64,000 nucleotides of DNA from Acanthamoeba castellanii str. Neff (taxonomy: Eukaryota > Discosea > Longamoebia > Acanthamoebidae), in NCBI RefSeq assembly GCF_000313135.1, contig NW_004457598.1:22604-86603 (forward strand). The letters are read 5' to 3'. The translations under genes were made by a program, and so were the position numbers. Within the stretch, counting starts at the first letter, position 1. Each line of letters begins with the position of its first letter. The notes below the pieces were generated by a model, which saw only the letters and a program-made list of their open reading frames with translations, ran no database searches and was not told where the DNA came from. Shown here one piece after another: positions 1-10,844 of this stretch.

Positions 1-1217
1 CCTTGAACGAAGCTAATGGGAATAAATCCTGGTCACAAAATGACTGTGCACCATAGCGAAATGAACCCAATAAGGGCGCCCTTGCGATGAAACTTCACAG
101 TGTGCAAAAATGAGGGACAAATTGTCAACAAAAAGTCAAACAGCATGTCACAGGCAGGCAGCCTGGCAGTCAGGGGGTGGTTAAAAGGTTGCAAAGATGG
201 AACTTTGAGAAAAACCAGTTTTGGTGGCTGTGCAGTTGGTAACACAGTAGATATGTAGCTTTGTGGAGAATCTGTAATAGAATAAGCTTACAGAGAGGAA
301 TGTTACTGTGAGAAGGTGTCAGGGAGGTTGAGAGTGCATGTCTCAGAGCAGACAAAGGTGCTACTTGGGGTTTTGATGCCACAGTCTAAGTGGAACCCTT
401 GATTGCAGCCAGGAGTGGCACAATCACCAATATGTACCCTGGTGTTGCAGAGGGACAGGCAACAGGATTGGCAGAAGTTGAGCTGTGGCTGTGCCTTTGA
501 TGAACAAGTCAGGAGTGCATGGGCACAACTGCTGGAGATGGAGGCTGGACAACAAGGTCAACAGCATGTATTGGTTGGTGCCCTAGGGTCAACAACATCT
601 TCCTCTTTGTCATCAGCAACACAGAAGCAAAAGGCCCTTGGGTTTTGGATACCAAACCATATGTTGTTGGCACTTTTTGCTTAGCACAAAATCAACTATC
701 TATACAAAAAAGGCCACCATTTGGCTGTTTTTCATGAGGTTGGTGTACAAATCAAGGGGGTGAGATGGGTGGTGAGATAGGTCTGTCTGCTTCAGGCCCT
801 GTGAGACATCAACCCCATAGGTCATGAACAACATGGTGGCTGCAGAGCACCAGGACACTCTTCATCTTGTGACAGGCGGAGTGAGATCTCTTGGGTGATG
901 AGATAGCAGTGTCCATTGTGGTTTGTGTTTGTTTTGTAGTTGCTGACCAATGGGTGAGCGTGTCTGCGTCAGTCAGCCCCCTTAATATAATTAATTATTG
1001 ACTGAAACTCGTTGGGCATGTTTGACCTTGTGCTTGCATTGGACAACTCGTCGTTTTCGTTTAGGTCCGAAATTGCCGCAACAGGCACCACACCCCTTGT
1101 GTCACTTCCTTTCTCTCGTTCGTAAGCAAGGTACACACAACCCCACTGGCCAACATTGAGTCTTCCTGTCGCAATAAAAAGTGGCAGTCCGTTAGTAACG
1201 CTTATCCGCCAGTGAAA
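1..1217. other. Intergenic region, no gene supported
   Basis: No recognisable family or plausible exon chain was found in this stretch. Its composition is visibly less GC-rich than the coding regions, with many TG/CA-rich words. Two overlapping plus-strand open frames around 403-737 have no ATG/intron context or family resemblance. The last 250 bases should hold the promoter of the first lysozyme gene, but I see no defined element. It may include the 3' end of a neighbour lying outside the window. Confidence 0.5.
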
Positions 1218-2210
1218 ATGATTCGTGCGTCCCTCATCTTCGCTGCGGTTCTGTTTGCCCTCGCGGCTTGTGCCCCTCATGCCGACGCCACCTACGGCGT
1301 TGACGTCTCCTCCGTACCGTCTCCTCCCACTATTATGATTTTTATTCTCAATTTTATTTCTCGTGAGATTATTATTAGTTTTAACCTCCTTTTACAACAG
1401 TCGGTGTCGCCTGCCGCGTGGACGTGCCTCCGCAACAACGGCTTCAGCTTCGGCGTCGTGCGTGCCTACGAGGCCGTCGGTCTGCCTGACTCCCGCGCTG
1501 CCTCCACCGGTAGGTCTTCCGCACCTTTGCTTTCATAAATTTTAACTCCGATTCCCTTGTGTTACAAAACTCCTTTCAGTGGCGAACGCGTGGGCGGGCG
1601 GCATGTCGCACGTCGACGTCTACATGTTCCCGTGCCCGCACTGCGGCAAGTCGGCCTCGACTCAGGTCGACGAGCTCGTGAGCTACCTGCGCTCCCACGG
1701 CGTCAAGTTCGGCATGATCTGGTTCGATATCGAGGGTCCGCAGTACTGGCGCGACCAGGGCTTCAACCGGTACGCAATCCAACGTTCCTTCACCTAACGC
1801 GTGTGCGTACGTAGTCAGCTGACATTCAGTTGTTGTGCAGGGCGTTCTTGTCGGAGGCCATCAACAAGGCGTTGGCCTATGGCGAGAGGATCGGCATCTA
1901 CACGTCGGCTTCGCAGTGGGAGCCCATCATGGGCAACTGGGCCGGTGGCGCTCGCTTCCCCCTGTGGTAGTACGTGGTCCCGCCCATCTCGCATCCACCC
2001 CTCTAGCGCCCTGCCCCGACCCTAGTGTGCACCACCATTGCGTGTCGAATCTGACCAAACCACCCAACTCTTCTTCACAGCGCGCACTACGACAACAACC
2101 CCTCGTTCAGCGACTTCAGGTCGTTCGGCGGCTGGTCCAGGCCCGCCATCAAGCAGTACCACGGCACCGCCTACGAGTGCGGCGCCGGCATTGACAAGAA
2201 CTGGTACTAA
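1218..2210 (+). CDS. GH25-family lysozyme, copy 1 (secreted, 5 exons)
   Basis: Predicted secreted muramidase of glycoside hydrolase family 25 (the C. elegans LYS/Entamoeba type), which cleaves peptidoglycan of ingested bacteria. Exons: 1218-1313, 1401-1509, 1580-1769, 1841-1969, 2081-2210; all junctions are GT-AG and stay in phase. The protein opens with a signal peptide ending near HADA, then ATYGVDVSS, the usual GH25 start with the first acidic residue. The WFDIEG segment carries the catalytic D-x-E pair. There is a CPHCGKSAS segment with a CxxC, and the end is GIDKNWY. Start chosen at the ATG giving the signal peptide. It is the only one of the three copies that keeps intron 1510-1579. An AATAAA lies at 2265. 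Substrate is inferred from the family. Confidence 0.88.
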
Positions 2211-2264
2211 GCGCAGTGAGCTCGATCGAGTCTCCTTCATGTCCACAAAGAAGACCACAACCAC

Positions 2265-2270
2265 AATAAA
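2265..2270 (+). promoter_or_regulatory. Polyadenylation signal, lysozyme copy 1
   Basis: A canonical AATAAA lies 55 bases after the stop codon of lysozyme copy 1. The equivalent position is conserved in copies 2 and 3. Confidence 0.6.
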
Positions 2271-2520
2271 TGTGTCCCTCACCGGTCGTGTGAGCGAGAC
2301 CGAAAGAGGAGGGATGTGACATGTTTGAAGGCCGTGAGGGGGGTTTGGCCAACCGGATGTCAGGTTGTGGTTGGTCGATGCGCTGGTTGGCCAACCGTGC
2401 GAAGAACCTCCACGCCAAGTTCTACTCGCCCCTCATTGGCTGCCCTAGAGAAACAAAAAGAGCAACACCGAAGGTTGACTCTTCATTCTTTGCGACCACC
2501 CCCCAACTTGTCAAGCCAGA

Positions 2521-3508
2521 ATGACCAGCGCGTGGTCACTACCCCTCCTCGTCGCGGCCGTCCTCCTGGCCATCGCCTGCGGTGCCCACAAGGCCGATGC
2601 CACCTACGGCGTCGACGTCTCCTCCGTACCTCACCTTTTCATTCATTTTGTTAATCACTTATTATTCGCTTATTATTGGCCTATTACTTATAATTTTCAT
2701 TTCCATTATTATTATTTACTTATTTACATTTTCCTTCATTGCCCCCAATTTTTTGAAGCTTGAGAGTGACCACCTGCGCCACTGCAGTCGGTGACGCCTG
2801 CCGGGTGGACGTGCCTCCGCAACAACGGCTTCAGCTTCGGTATCGTGCGTGCCTACGAGTCCATCGGTCAGCCTGACTCGCGTGCGGCCGCGACCGTGGC
2901 GAACGCGTGGGCGGGCGGCATGGCGCACGTCGACGTCTACATGTTCCCGTGCCCGACCTGCGGCAAGTCTGCCTCGAACCAGGTCGACGAGCTCGTGAGC
3001 TACCTGCGCTCCAACGGCGTGAGGTACGGCATGGTGTGGTTCGACATCGAGGGTCCGCAGTACTGGCGCGACCAGGGCTTCAACAGGTACGCACTTAGTT
3101 GATGGCCACGACTTGATGACTTTGTGTATGATACTCACCTGTGGAGTGTTGCGCAGGGCGTTCTTGTCGGAGGCCATCAACAGGGCGCTGGGCTATGGCA
3201 TCAACATCGGCATCTACACGTCGGCTTCGCAGTGGAACCCCATCATGGGCAACTGGGCCGGTGGCGCTCGCTTCCCCCTGTGGTAGTACGTGGGCCCCTC
3301 TGGTTGCCAATTTTTCTGCCGTGTCGTGTGCGCTGCGGTGTGCGCTGACATTCAATGGTGTGTTGGGCAACACAGCGCGCACTACGATGGCAGCGCCTCG
3401 TTCGGCGACTTCGGCTCGTTCGGCGGCTGGTCCAGGCCCGCCATCAAGCAGTACGTCGGCGACGCCTCCGAGTGCGGTGTCGGCATTGACAAGAATTGGT
3501 ACCCTTGA
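2521..3508 (+). CDS. GH25-family lysozyme, copy 2 (secreted, 4 exons)
   Basis: Second tandem GH25 muramidase. Exons: 2521-2625, 2788-3086, 3157-3285, 3376-3508. Residues 1-25 form a signal peptide (MTSAWSLPLL then an alanine/leucine core), followed by ATYGVDVSS. The catalytic WFDIEG motif and the CPTCGKSAS CxxC segment are intact, and the protein ends in GIDKNWYP. Intron positions 1, 3 and 4 match copy 1 exactly, but the intron after the TVANAW region is missing, so exons 2 and 3 are fused. The first intron is unusually AT-rich. AATAAA lies at 3545. Near-identity to copy 3, including the signal peptide, points to recent duplication or gene conversion. Confidence 0.88.
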
Positions 3509-3544
3509 ACTAAAGACGCTTGGCCATGAACATGCGGCAGTCCC

Positions 3545-3550
3545 AATAAA
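3545..3550 (+). promoter_or_regulatory. Polyadenylation signal, lysozyme copy 2
   Basis: AATAAA 37 bases after the stop codon of lysozyme copy 2. Confidence 0.55.
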
Positions 3551-3779
3551 TGCTACTCACCTTCACATTGGCGCTGACGGGCCTTGTCTGGAGGAACTCT
3601 CGGCGGAATGCTCCGGGCCGAGGAGGAGGTCGAAGAGGTCGGCCATCTGCCAAACGTGTCCACGCGTTGGCTAACGAGCCAGTTCGCCGAGCCTTCCTTG
3701 GCCATTTCCGCCCTCTTTTAAAGTGACGGAGGTAAACTCCAATCACTCACAACAAGCACTACCAACCTGTCAAGCAAGG

Positions 3780-4657
3780 ATGACCGGCGCGCGGTCACTA
3801 CCCCTTCTCGTTGCGGCCGTCCTCCTGGCCTTCGCCTGCGGTGCCCACAAGGCCGATGCCACCTACGGCGTCGACGTCTCCTCCGTACCCCATCCCTTCA
3901 CCTGGACGTGTTTGGTAAATGATGCCCAACCTCACACTCTTCCCGCACTGCCAGTCGGTCAGTACGGCGGGGTGGTCGTGCCTCCACCAAAATGGCTTCA
4001 GCTTCGGTATCGTGCGTGCCTACCAGTCGTTTGGTCAGCCCGACTCGCGTGCTGCGGCCTCGGTGGCGAACGCGTGGGCGGGCGGCATGGCCCACGTCGA
4101 CGTCTACATGTTCCCGTGCCCCCGCTGCGGCAAGTCGGCTTCTACTCAAGTAGACGAGCTCGTCCACTACCTGCGCTCCAACGGAGTTAGATACGGCATG
4201 GTGTGGCTCGACATCGAAGGCGCCGGCTACTGGCGCGACCAGGGCTTCAACCGGTACGGATTCCTCAGCAATGCATGCAGCGCGTGTAGTTTCATGTGAT
4301 GCTCATCGAACGGGTGTGAGTAGGGGCTTCTTGTCGGAGGCCATCAACAGGGCGCTGGGCCACGGTCTCCACATCGGCATCTACACGTCGGCTTCGCAGT
4401 GGAACCCCATCATGGGCAACTGGGCCGGCGCCGCTCGCTTCCCCCTGTGGTAGTACGTGGCACCCTTCCAACTCAGTGCATTTGTGTGCGAGCTGACATC
4501 GTGCAATGATCATGGGCAACACAGCGCGCACTACGACAACAGCCCCTCGTTCAGCGACTTCAGGTCGTTCGGCGGCTGGACCAGGCCCGCCATCAAGCAG
4601 TATGTGGGTGACGCTTCCTTGTGCGGCATCGGCGTCGATAAGAACTGGTACCCGTGA
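3780..4657 (+). CDS. GH25-family lysozyme, copy 3 (secreted, 4 exons)
   Basis: Third tandem GH25 muramidase. Exons: 3780-3884, 3955-4253, 4324-4452, 4525-4657. Signal peptide, ATYGVDVSS start, CPRCGKSAS CxxC segment and the catalytic pair (here WLDIEG rather than WFDIEG) are present; the C-terminus is GVDKNWYP. Intron 1 is much shorter than in copy 2 (70 against 162 bases), and the copy-1-specific intron is absent. Its AATAAA at 4759 is only 15 bases from the next gene's start codon, so this 3' untranslated region overlaps the 5' leader of the LicD-like gene. Confidence 0.88.
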
Positions 4658-4758
4658 ACAAGCGGCGGAACATGCAGCGGAGCAAACTCCCAAACTGCGT
4701 GACTGCTGACGTGGCGCTGGAAAAGGAGTTTTTTAACAAAATACGGAAAGACACAAAA

Positions 4759-4764
4759 AATAAA
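4759..4764 (+). promoter_or_regulatory. Polyadenylation signal, lysozyme copy 3
   Basis: AATAAA inside an A-rich run, 102 bases after the stop codon of copy 3 and 15 bases before the ATG of the LicD-like gene. Confidence 0.5.
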
Positions 4765-4778
4765 ACCCAACACGTAGC

Positions 4779-6199
4779 ATGGGCGCCCACACGAGCCCCA
4801 TCCAAGATCTCAATGTTTTCTTCATGGCCTTCCTCTTTGGCCTGTGCATCTACCTGGGGCGAAGTTACATTCTGAATGCCATTCGAACGCGGCCGATCTT
4901 TCGATCAATTCGCCCTCTCCTTTCGCATCGGCACAGCCAATTGGCCAGCAAGGGCTTCAAGGTAGCGCTCATCGCTACGTTTGGCATCGGCGCCTTTCTC
5001 GAGCTGTACTACTACTCGTGGTGCCCCGTCAGCAACTCCTACTATCAGACCAATCTCATGATCTCTCGCGAGATCATCACCACCCTCAACGATCTCAACG
5101 CCGCCTACTGGCCTGACTTTGCCACCCTTTTGAACGTCGTCAGGTATGCGCACAGGCCCTTCCAACTACTATCTCGCCTCCCCTCACTCCTTCGATCTTC
5201 CCCACGCAGGAACGAGGAAGTGAATCCTTGGGACCACGACGTAGACTTCTCCATGCTCCATCCAGGTACGCTACTCAATAGAGGCCGCGCGGCCATTGTG
5301 GCGCCATGCACGAAGGCTAACCACCTTTTGGCACGCTGACAGGGGATGAAAAGCTTGAGGAGCTGCTGGTGATCTTTAGGAAGCATCCCAAGCTCGAGGT
5401 GGCTTACTTCCCAGCTAGGTTCGTTCTCTGGCCGATCCTTCCAGCGCGTACCGTTCCATGAACTGACGCTATTGCTCACACTTCCCGCTCTCACGAACAA
5501 CCAACGACTCAAACAGGGGTCTCATTCAGTTATGGGCACGGGGCAGTGGAGGTCCTTATGGTACGTCGAAAAAACCGTCGAAGTGAGCCCATTGTTCTTT
5601 CGGCTCTCCGTTCTCATAAGCATCGCGCGAACTGCAGGTCCGCATGCCGACATCTTCCTTTGGTCTGTCAAGAAACAGGTGGACACCAACGAGAGCTGGA
5701 TTCTGAACGACGACTACACGCTGCGGTACGTCTGGCACTAGCAACCGTCAGGCCTTCTTCTCCGTGTGCGATATAACGAACTCCATCACTCGCAGAATCA
5801 CACGAAGGAAATGGGATGAGATCTTTCCTCTTCGGACCGGCTCATGGCTCGGCAAGTACGTTCCTCGTCTCCTCACTCTCTCTGATGTGTTTGAAGCGCA
5901 TGGGTCTTGGCTGCATTGTTGCTTACCTTGGCACACCAAAGGAATGTAACGGTTCCAAGAGACGCGCACGCACTATGCCGAGCCGAGTATGGCGATGGTA
6001 CCTATGCATTCCTTCGGCAGCGGAGGATCGCATATGTTGACCCTTGTCGTGATCAAGACTCTCTAAGCCTCTTTCGACCTACCTCACCACCCACCCCGCA
6101 GGTTATACCACGCCCCGATTGTACAGACTGGACTGTCTCGAGAACATGCTCCACTTCCGCTTCCTGCCCGTCGCGGAGCCGGCGACGAAGACCGCCTAG
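4779..6199 (+). CDS. LicD/fukutin-like nucleotidyltransferase-fold protein, type II membrane
   Basis: Exons: 4779-5143, 5210-5265, 5343-5418, 5517-5560, 5638-5725, 5796-5855, 5942-5997, 6102-6199; all junctions are in phase. The N-terminus has a hydrophobic segment (FFMAFLFGLCIYLG) and a second one near residues 60-75. The lumenal part carries NPWDHDVDFSML, the D-x-D-V-D signature of the LicD/FKRP superfamily, which transfers phosphocholine or ribitol-phosphate-type groups to glycans. The C-terminal half has a P-rich region and a YGDGYTTPRLYRLDC segment, as in LicD proteins. This suggests a Golgi/ER glycan-modifying enzyme. Substrate cannot be read from sequence. It starts 122 bases after the lysozyme-3 stop codon. 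Confidence 0.75.
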
Positions 6200-6418
6200 G
6201 GTTTACCCTTCCACGGAGGACCGACTCATTTATTTATTACTTTTGTGCTTCTTGGTGAGCACCAACTCCATCGGCATCGAGCTCTTGGCATCAGACGAAG
6301 GTGGGAACTCTTATTTCTTTTATTTATGATTTTTTTCAAAATGAATTTACTGCAAATAATTGTAATTTGTGTTGTGGGTCTTTTTTTTATTTTTTTTTTT
6401 TTGACGAGAGCGAAGAGG

Positions 6419-7844
6419 ATGGGATTGTGCGAGTCGCGAGAGGAAGAGGAGGACGGCGTGCGATTGGCGACAGCCGATACAGACGCTATTGTGCGCTCGC
6501 TGGGGGGAGATGGCAAGTGCGTCCTTCTCAAGGTCCTGCTTCTTGGTTCTTCTGGGTATTTGCCCCCCCCCCCGGGCCTCCTTCATTGATGAGTGTAGGC
6601 TGCTCAATTTATTTAATGCTCGATTTGATTTACCATCAATTATTAATCATTGAGTGGGAAATCTTGACTGACTTTTCTCGTGCGCTGGTGCAGCGTGGGC
6701 AAGACGTCACTCATTGGGCAGTGCGTGCCGCCAACCCTCCCCATCTTTTGCGTGGCACCAGCGCGAGCCTGCATGTGAGCGCACCGGCTGACCCTCACCC
6801 GCGCTGCAACTTGCTCGCAGGTACTGCAAAGGAGAGTTCAAAGAGCGCTACAAGTCGACGATCGGCTCCGATTTTGCGACGAAAGACCTCTCCGTGGACG
6901 ACCGATACGTCACGCTGCAAATATGGGTGCGGACACACCACACCACACCACACCACACATACACATACAGCGGCACTCACATCCTTCTGATTCAGGATAC
7001 CGCGGGACAAGAGCGATTTCAGAGTCTGGGAGTAGCGTTTTATCGAGGCTCCGACTGCTGCGTGCTTGTACGTATCCTTGTGCGCGTATTGGGTGGTCAT
7101 GCGCTTCGATGACAGAAGATTGACGCTGACATTCTATGTGGACCCATAGGTGTATGATGTGAACAATCGGGAGGTACGGCACCAACTTAGTTCAAATTGC
7201 TTGACGAAGGTGGCTAACTCACTCACCACTCACTTACTCGTCGTTGACGTGGTTCTCTGCCCCAGTCTTTTAAGAATCTGCACCAATGGATGCAGGAGGT
7301 AAGCCCCACCATCTCTTGCTCTCTTGGTCTCCTGGCCTTACCCAGAAACGAATTGCGTCGTGTGTCCTCCAGTTTTTGATACACGCAGGCCCGGACGACC
7401 CAGAGAAGTTCCCATTCCTCGTGTTGGGCAACAAAGTCGATCTGTGTCGAGCACAGAGCCCAGGCACTCAACCACGCCGTACGCCCTCTTCTCTCGTGCT
7501 CTCTCCCTGAAGACAGAAAACTGAGATCACCACCACCAAACCAACAACAGGAAAGCCTGAGGTAAGCGAAGACGAAGCCAAGGAGTGGTGTAAGAAGCAC
7601 GGCAACATTCCTCATCTCCTTGTCAGGTACACTAAGGTGGTTGGATTGCAGCAGCTTTCCCTCGCCATTTTCTAACCACGAACCAACCGCACACAGCGCG
7701 AAAGAGGGGACCAACTTGGACGAGGCCTTCACCCTGCTGGCGGACATCGCCATCCAGCGACTTCACGCCCCTCTGTCCACCGCCGCCTCCAGCGTGCGCA
7801 GTCGACATGACAAGGAGGGCGTCTACTCCTCCTCGCCGTGGTGA
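6419..7844 (+). CDS. Rab7-like small GTPase with N-myristoylation motif and no C-terminal cysteine
   Basis: Exons: 6419-6555, 6694-6720, 6821-6926, 6996-7067, 7150-7173, 7266-7298, 7373-7478, 7551-7626, 7697-7844; all in phase. GTPase motifs: GSSGVGKTS (P-loop), STIGSDF (switch I), [20 protein letters not shown]. The stretches [17 protein letters not shown] and [15 protein letters not shown] are Rab7 hallmarks, so late endosome/phagosome traffic is inferred. Unlike ordinary Rab7, the protein starts [11 protein letters not shown]: Gly2, Cys4 and Ser6 fit the MGxxxS myristoylation consensus plus palmitoylation. It ends [10 protein letters not shown] without any prenylation cysteine. ATG 6419 is the only start just upstream of the conserved VLLKVLLLG strand that follows a long T-run. 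A short insert ([10 protein letters not shown]) follows NKVDLC. The start needs transcript support. Confidence 0.82.
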
Positions 7845-8207
7845 CGCAACGTTCGACACACAACAGGCGGGTCACTTTTTCTGGGATATTTCTCGGTTTT
7901 TTGGGCTGGTGGCGCTTGCACCCGCACACGCAGCCTTGCCCACAAGCTCTTACCACTTCACGCCTGACGAGACTCTGATCCTTCTCCCATCCATCTCCTC
8001 TCATTCATCCAAGAGCCGCCTCTTTCCTCCAGCCAGCCGCCTCGCCAGCCTCTCCTTCCTTTCTCATCCATTTCCCATTTTTTCGAATTTTCGAAGATTT
8101 GAGACGCTACACGAAATCTTGAATCGGTCCCGATTCGCCCATTAGCCTCGAGTAGTCGCATTCCGTCCTTCCTTCCAGCTCCTCCTCCCCCTTGTGATCC
8201 ATAGATC
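7845..8207. other. Intergenic region between Rab7-like and RRM genes
   Basis: 363 bases in tandem orientation. It holds the 3' region of the GTPase gene and a pyrimidine-rich stretch (about 7975-8100) just before the RRM-protein start, as expected for a leader/promoter. No other gene seen. Confidence 0.5.
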
Positions 8208-9707
8208 ATGGACCCTACTTCCGTATCTCTGGTGGGTACCCTTCCAGGCATCCCTGCTGTCCAGCCCTCCGTCTCTGCCACCTCCGTTCCGCCTGTTGCT
8301 CCCTCATCGGCATCCGCTGCGTCCTCATCCTCATCGGGCAGCACTGCTCTCTTCATCGCCGAAATCCCGCTCGAGGTCACCGAGGCTGAGTTCCGTTCAA
8401 CCTTCTCCAGCGAGCCCGGCTACATCTCTGCTCGCCTGCGCAGGGATCGCAACGAAAAGTACCATCTACTCCCTTTTCACCCAACGGACACAGCCTTTTT
8501 CACCATGTGGCGTTGTATTGTCTGCAACAGCACCGTGGGGTTCGTTGAGTTCAGTGACCATAAGTCGGCCGCTGAAGCGCGCGAGCAGTTCAACAACTTC
8601 AAGTTCTCCCACAACGATGACCACGGCATCAGTAAAGCATCCCCATTCTCTTGCTCGCTCTTCTTCTCCCCTCTAACGCCGCCTTGCCATTTATGCAGCG
8701 ATCCACTTTGCCCATGAGCACTCACGCAACAAGCACCGCGAGCGTGATGATGGCAAGCACTATGGCAGCCAGCACTACGACCAGCCCAGCTCATCGCGTA
8801 AAGGTGCCCGCCTCTGGTGTTTTGCAGACGCCACTCCTCGATACTAACGCTTTCGATGGCATCCTGACGAGTCGCAGGCTACAACAATGGCGGCTATCGC
8901 CATGACGGCTACGGCAGCATGCGCGCTGCTGATGTGAACAGCCGCGTGAGCCTCACGTCGGGTCTGCCCTTGGTCCCGATGGGCGTGTCTCCCATGATGC
9001 CTGGACCCACCAGCCTTGGTACCTCCCTTTCTGTGACGCTTCAGCTCTATCTACATTCCCGGTTCTTTCGCGTATGCCTTGCGAATGTTCGCTAAGCGTG
9101 GTCAGCCCTGCATGGTACAGACATGTCCGGCATGCAGTTCTATTCCACCGTGGCGCCCAATGCCCAGTTCGCTTCCTATGTACGCCGCTTCTTTGCCACT
9201 TATGCTACCTGCCTTTGGTGGACGAGGCCTTATGTCTTTTTATTGCACTACTACTTGGTACCAGGTCCAACCGCAAGCGTACTCGCCGCAGCTGTCGCCT
9301 GACGCCGCGCCTACGCTCTACGTGGAGGGTCTGCCTCTTGACGCCACCGAGCGCGAGGTTGCCCACATCTTCCGTCAGATGCCCGGCTACCTCGGCATCC
9401 GCATCAAGCCCAAGGAGTCCAAGCAGCATCCCTCCAGGGTGTTCAACCTGTGCTGGGTCGAGTTTGAGACCAAGTACAATGCTGCCGTTGCCCTGCACCA
9501 CCTGAAGGTACGGCTTGCGATCGTCCAGTCCCTGTGTGATGGTTCTTCGTAGGCCTAACAAGCGGTACTTACCATCAACAGGGTTACAAGATGGACAAGA
9601 ACGATACCAAGGGTCTCACCATCTCCTACGCCAAGACCACCCGCAAGGAGCGCCGTGGTCCTTCCATTCATGGCCTCAACGTCATGCCGCTCGACAAGTC
9701 CCTCTAA
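8208..9707 (+). CDS. RNA-binding protein with two RRM domains (RBPMS/couch-potato-like)
   Basis: Exons: 8208-8458, 8531-8631, 8699-8803, 8878-9018, 9121-9179, 9265-9507, 9582-9707. After a Ser/Pro/Ala-rich N-terminus of about 45 residues, RRM1 begins ALFIAEIPLEVTEAEF and contains the RNP1-like TVGFVEF. A His/Arg-rich and Gly/Tyr linker follows. RRM2 begins TLYVEGLPLDATEREV, with GYLGIRIKPKE and NLCWVEF as RNP1-like strand. The linked RRM with GYLGIR-type loop resembles RBPMS/Hermes and plant MEI2-like single RRMs. It probably binds mRNA in the cytoplasm or nucleus; targets are unknown. The tail ends KERRGPSIHG...PLDKSL. No signal or membrane segment. Confidence 0.8.
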
Positions 9708-9928
9708 GCTTACCGCCTCGCCCCACCTGCCTCCCCGCCAACGCGTCACCATCCCATCATCGCCACCGCCACCCACACTCTTCTTGCATGCATGTTCTGC
9801 TTGTGTATCGCTCATGAAACGTTTGCAACCGCCAACACTCAGACTCTGGCTGTGGCCCGTTTGTTCGATGCGTTGTTGATTGCCACAGCACACGAAGCAG
9901 ACACACGCACGCACGCGTTCGGCTTCGT

Positions 9929-10678
9929 CTAGACGTGCTTGGTGGGCACCTTCTTGCGGTTGCCCCTCCGGCCCTTTCGCTCTCTCTTCTTGAGGCCGTC
10001 CATGTTGGTCTTGGTCAGCGTCGCAAACGCCAGCTGGAAGCGCACCACGTCCTTCGACCTGCGCGACACACAGGACACACACATGCGCGCGCACACGACA
10101 CACAGCTATGGGTTAGCGCTCGGCGTGCGGGACGCTACGCGCGCGTAGCGGGGCTCGTGCCTGATGACGGTGCTGATCTTGATGTCCTTTCCGTTCGTCG
10201 CTCGCACCAAGCACTTGGGCTCACTGTGCGCACGCACCGCACGACACGACACGGACGCGTGAGCCGAGTCCGGTGTGGAGACTCGGAACGGAACGAAGGG
10301 CTGAGCGTACGGATCGGCGGCGTGTTCGGTGCTGGGCTTGGGCTTGGCAGCACCCTTGGCGGCAGTCTTTTCCTTGGGTGGCTTCTCCTCATCTGCGCGA
10401 TTGCAATCAAGAAGGGGGCGGCGATGAGCCACAACACAAATAATTTGATGTTAGATCTGATCTAAATTGGCGGGAGTGGAGAATTGAATCAAATGCTTGG
10501 GCATAAGTCGCTAAGTTGGCGAATCATACAGGTACATGGCGAAATGAAACAAAATGAATAAAATGTTGGGGAGAATTGTACGTCGCTTCATGGTGATCCA
10601 CACGCTGCCCTTTGTCTTGTTGGCTTGGAACAGCTTCGTGAGCTCATCCATAAAATGTTGGTTCGTAAGCAGCACCAT
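9929..10678 (-). CDS. SRP14: Signal recognition particle 14 kDa subunit
   Basis: Subunit of the SRP Alu domain, which with SRP9 delays elongation while the ribosome docks at the ER. Exons (minus): 10678-10582, 10392-10311, 10223-10161, 10058-9929; 123 residues, normal for the family. The start MVLLTNQHFMDELTKLF aligns with the MVLLE..QFLTELTRLF start of animal SRP14. The core KCLVRATNG...ISTVIRSKDVVRFQ matches in length. The end TKTNMDGLKKRERK is the signature basic helix. The last intron (10059-10160) has no usable GT donor. A GC donor (AG|GCACGA) restores exact family spacing (ISTVIRSKDVVRF). A Lys/Pro/Ala-rich insert lies near residue 40. Confidence 0.9.
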
Positions 10679-10844
10679 CTTGCTTCTTCTGTTCCAATTG
10701 TTTTGCCGTGTTTTGTTGTTATATTCCTTTTTTATTTTTGGCTGACGTGGCGTTGACCACAGCCAGCTCACCACCGTGTTTGGAAGTATCACACCAATGT
10801 TTCTCAAGTCTTTATGTACAGTCGTCGAGGTGGGAGGTGGCTTG

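Larger units (their letters stand above)
1218..4657 (+). repeat. Tandem array of three GH25 lysozyme genes
   Basis: Three head-to-tail paralogues at a spacing of about 1.28 kb, all on the plus strand, with the same exon skeleton. Copies 2 and 3 share near-identical signal peptides and the same intron loss, so they are the most recent pair. Copy 1 has a different signal peptide and one more intron. Confidence 0.9.

Noticed and set aside
9555..10103. 182-residue minus-strand frame overlapping SRP14
   Set aside because: Runs through the SRP14 last exon out of frame and into its 3' region; no similarity.
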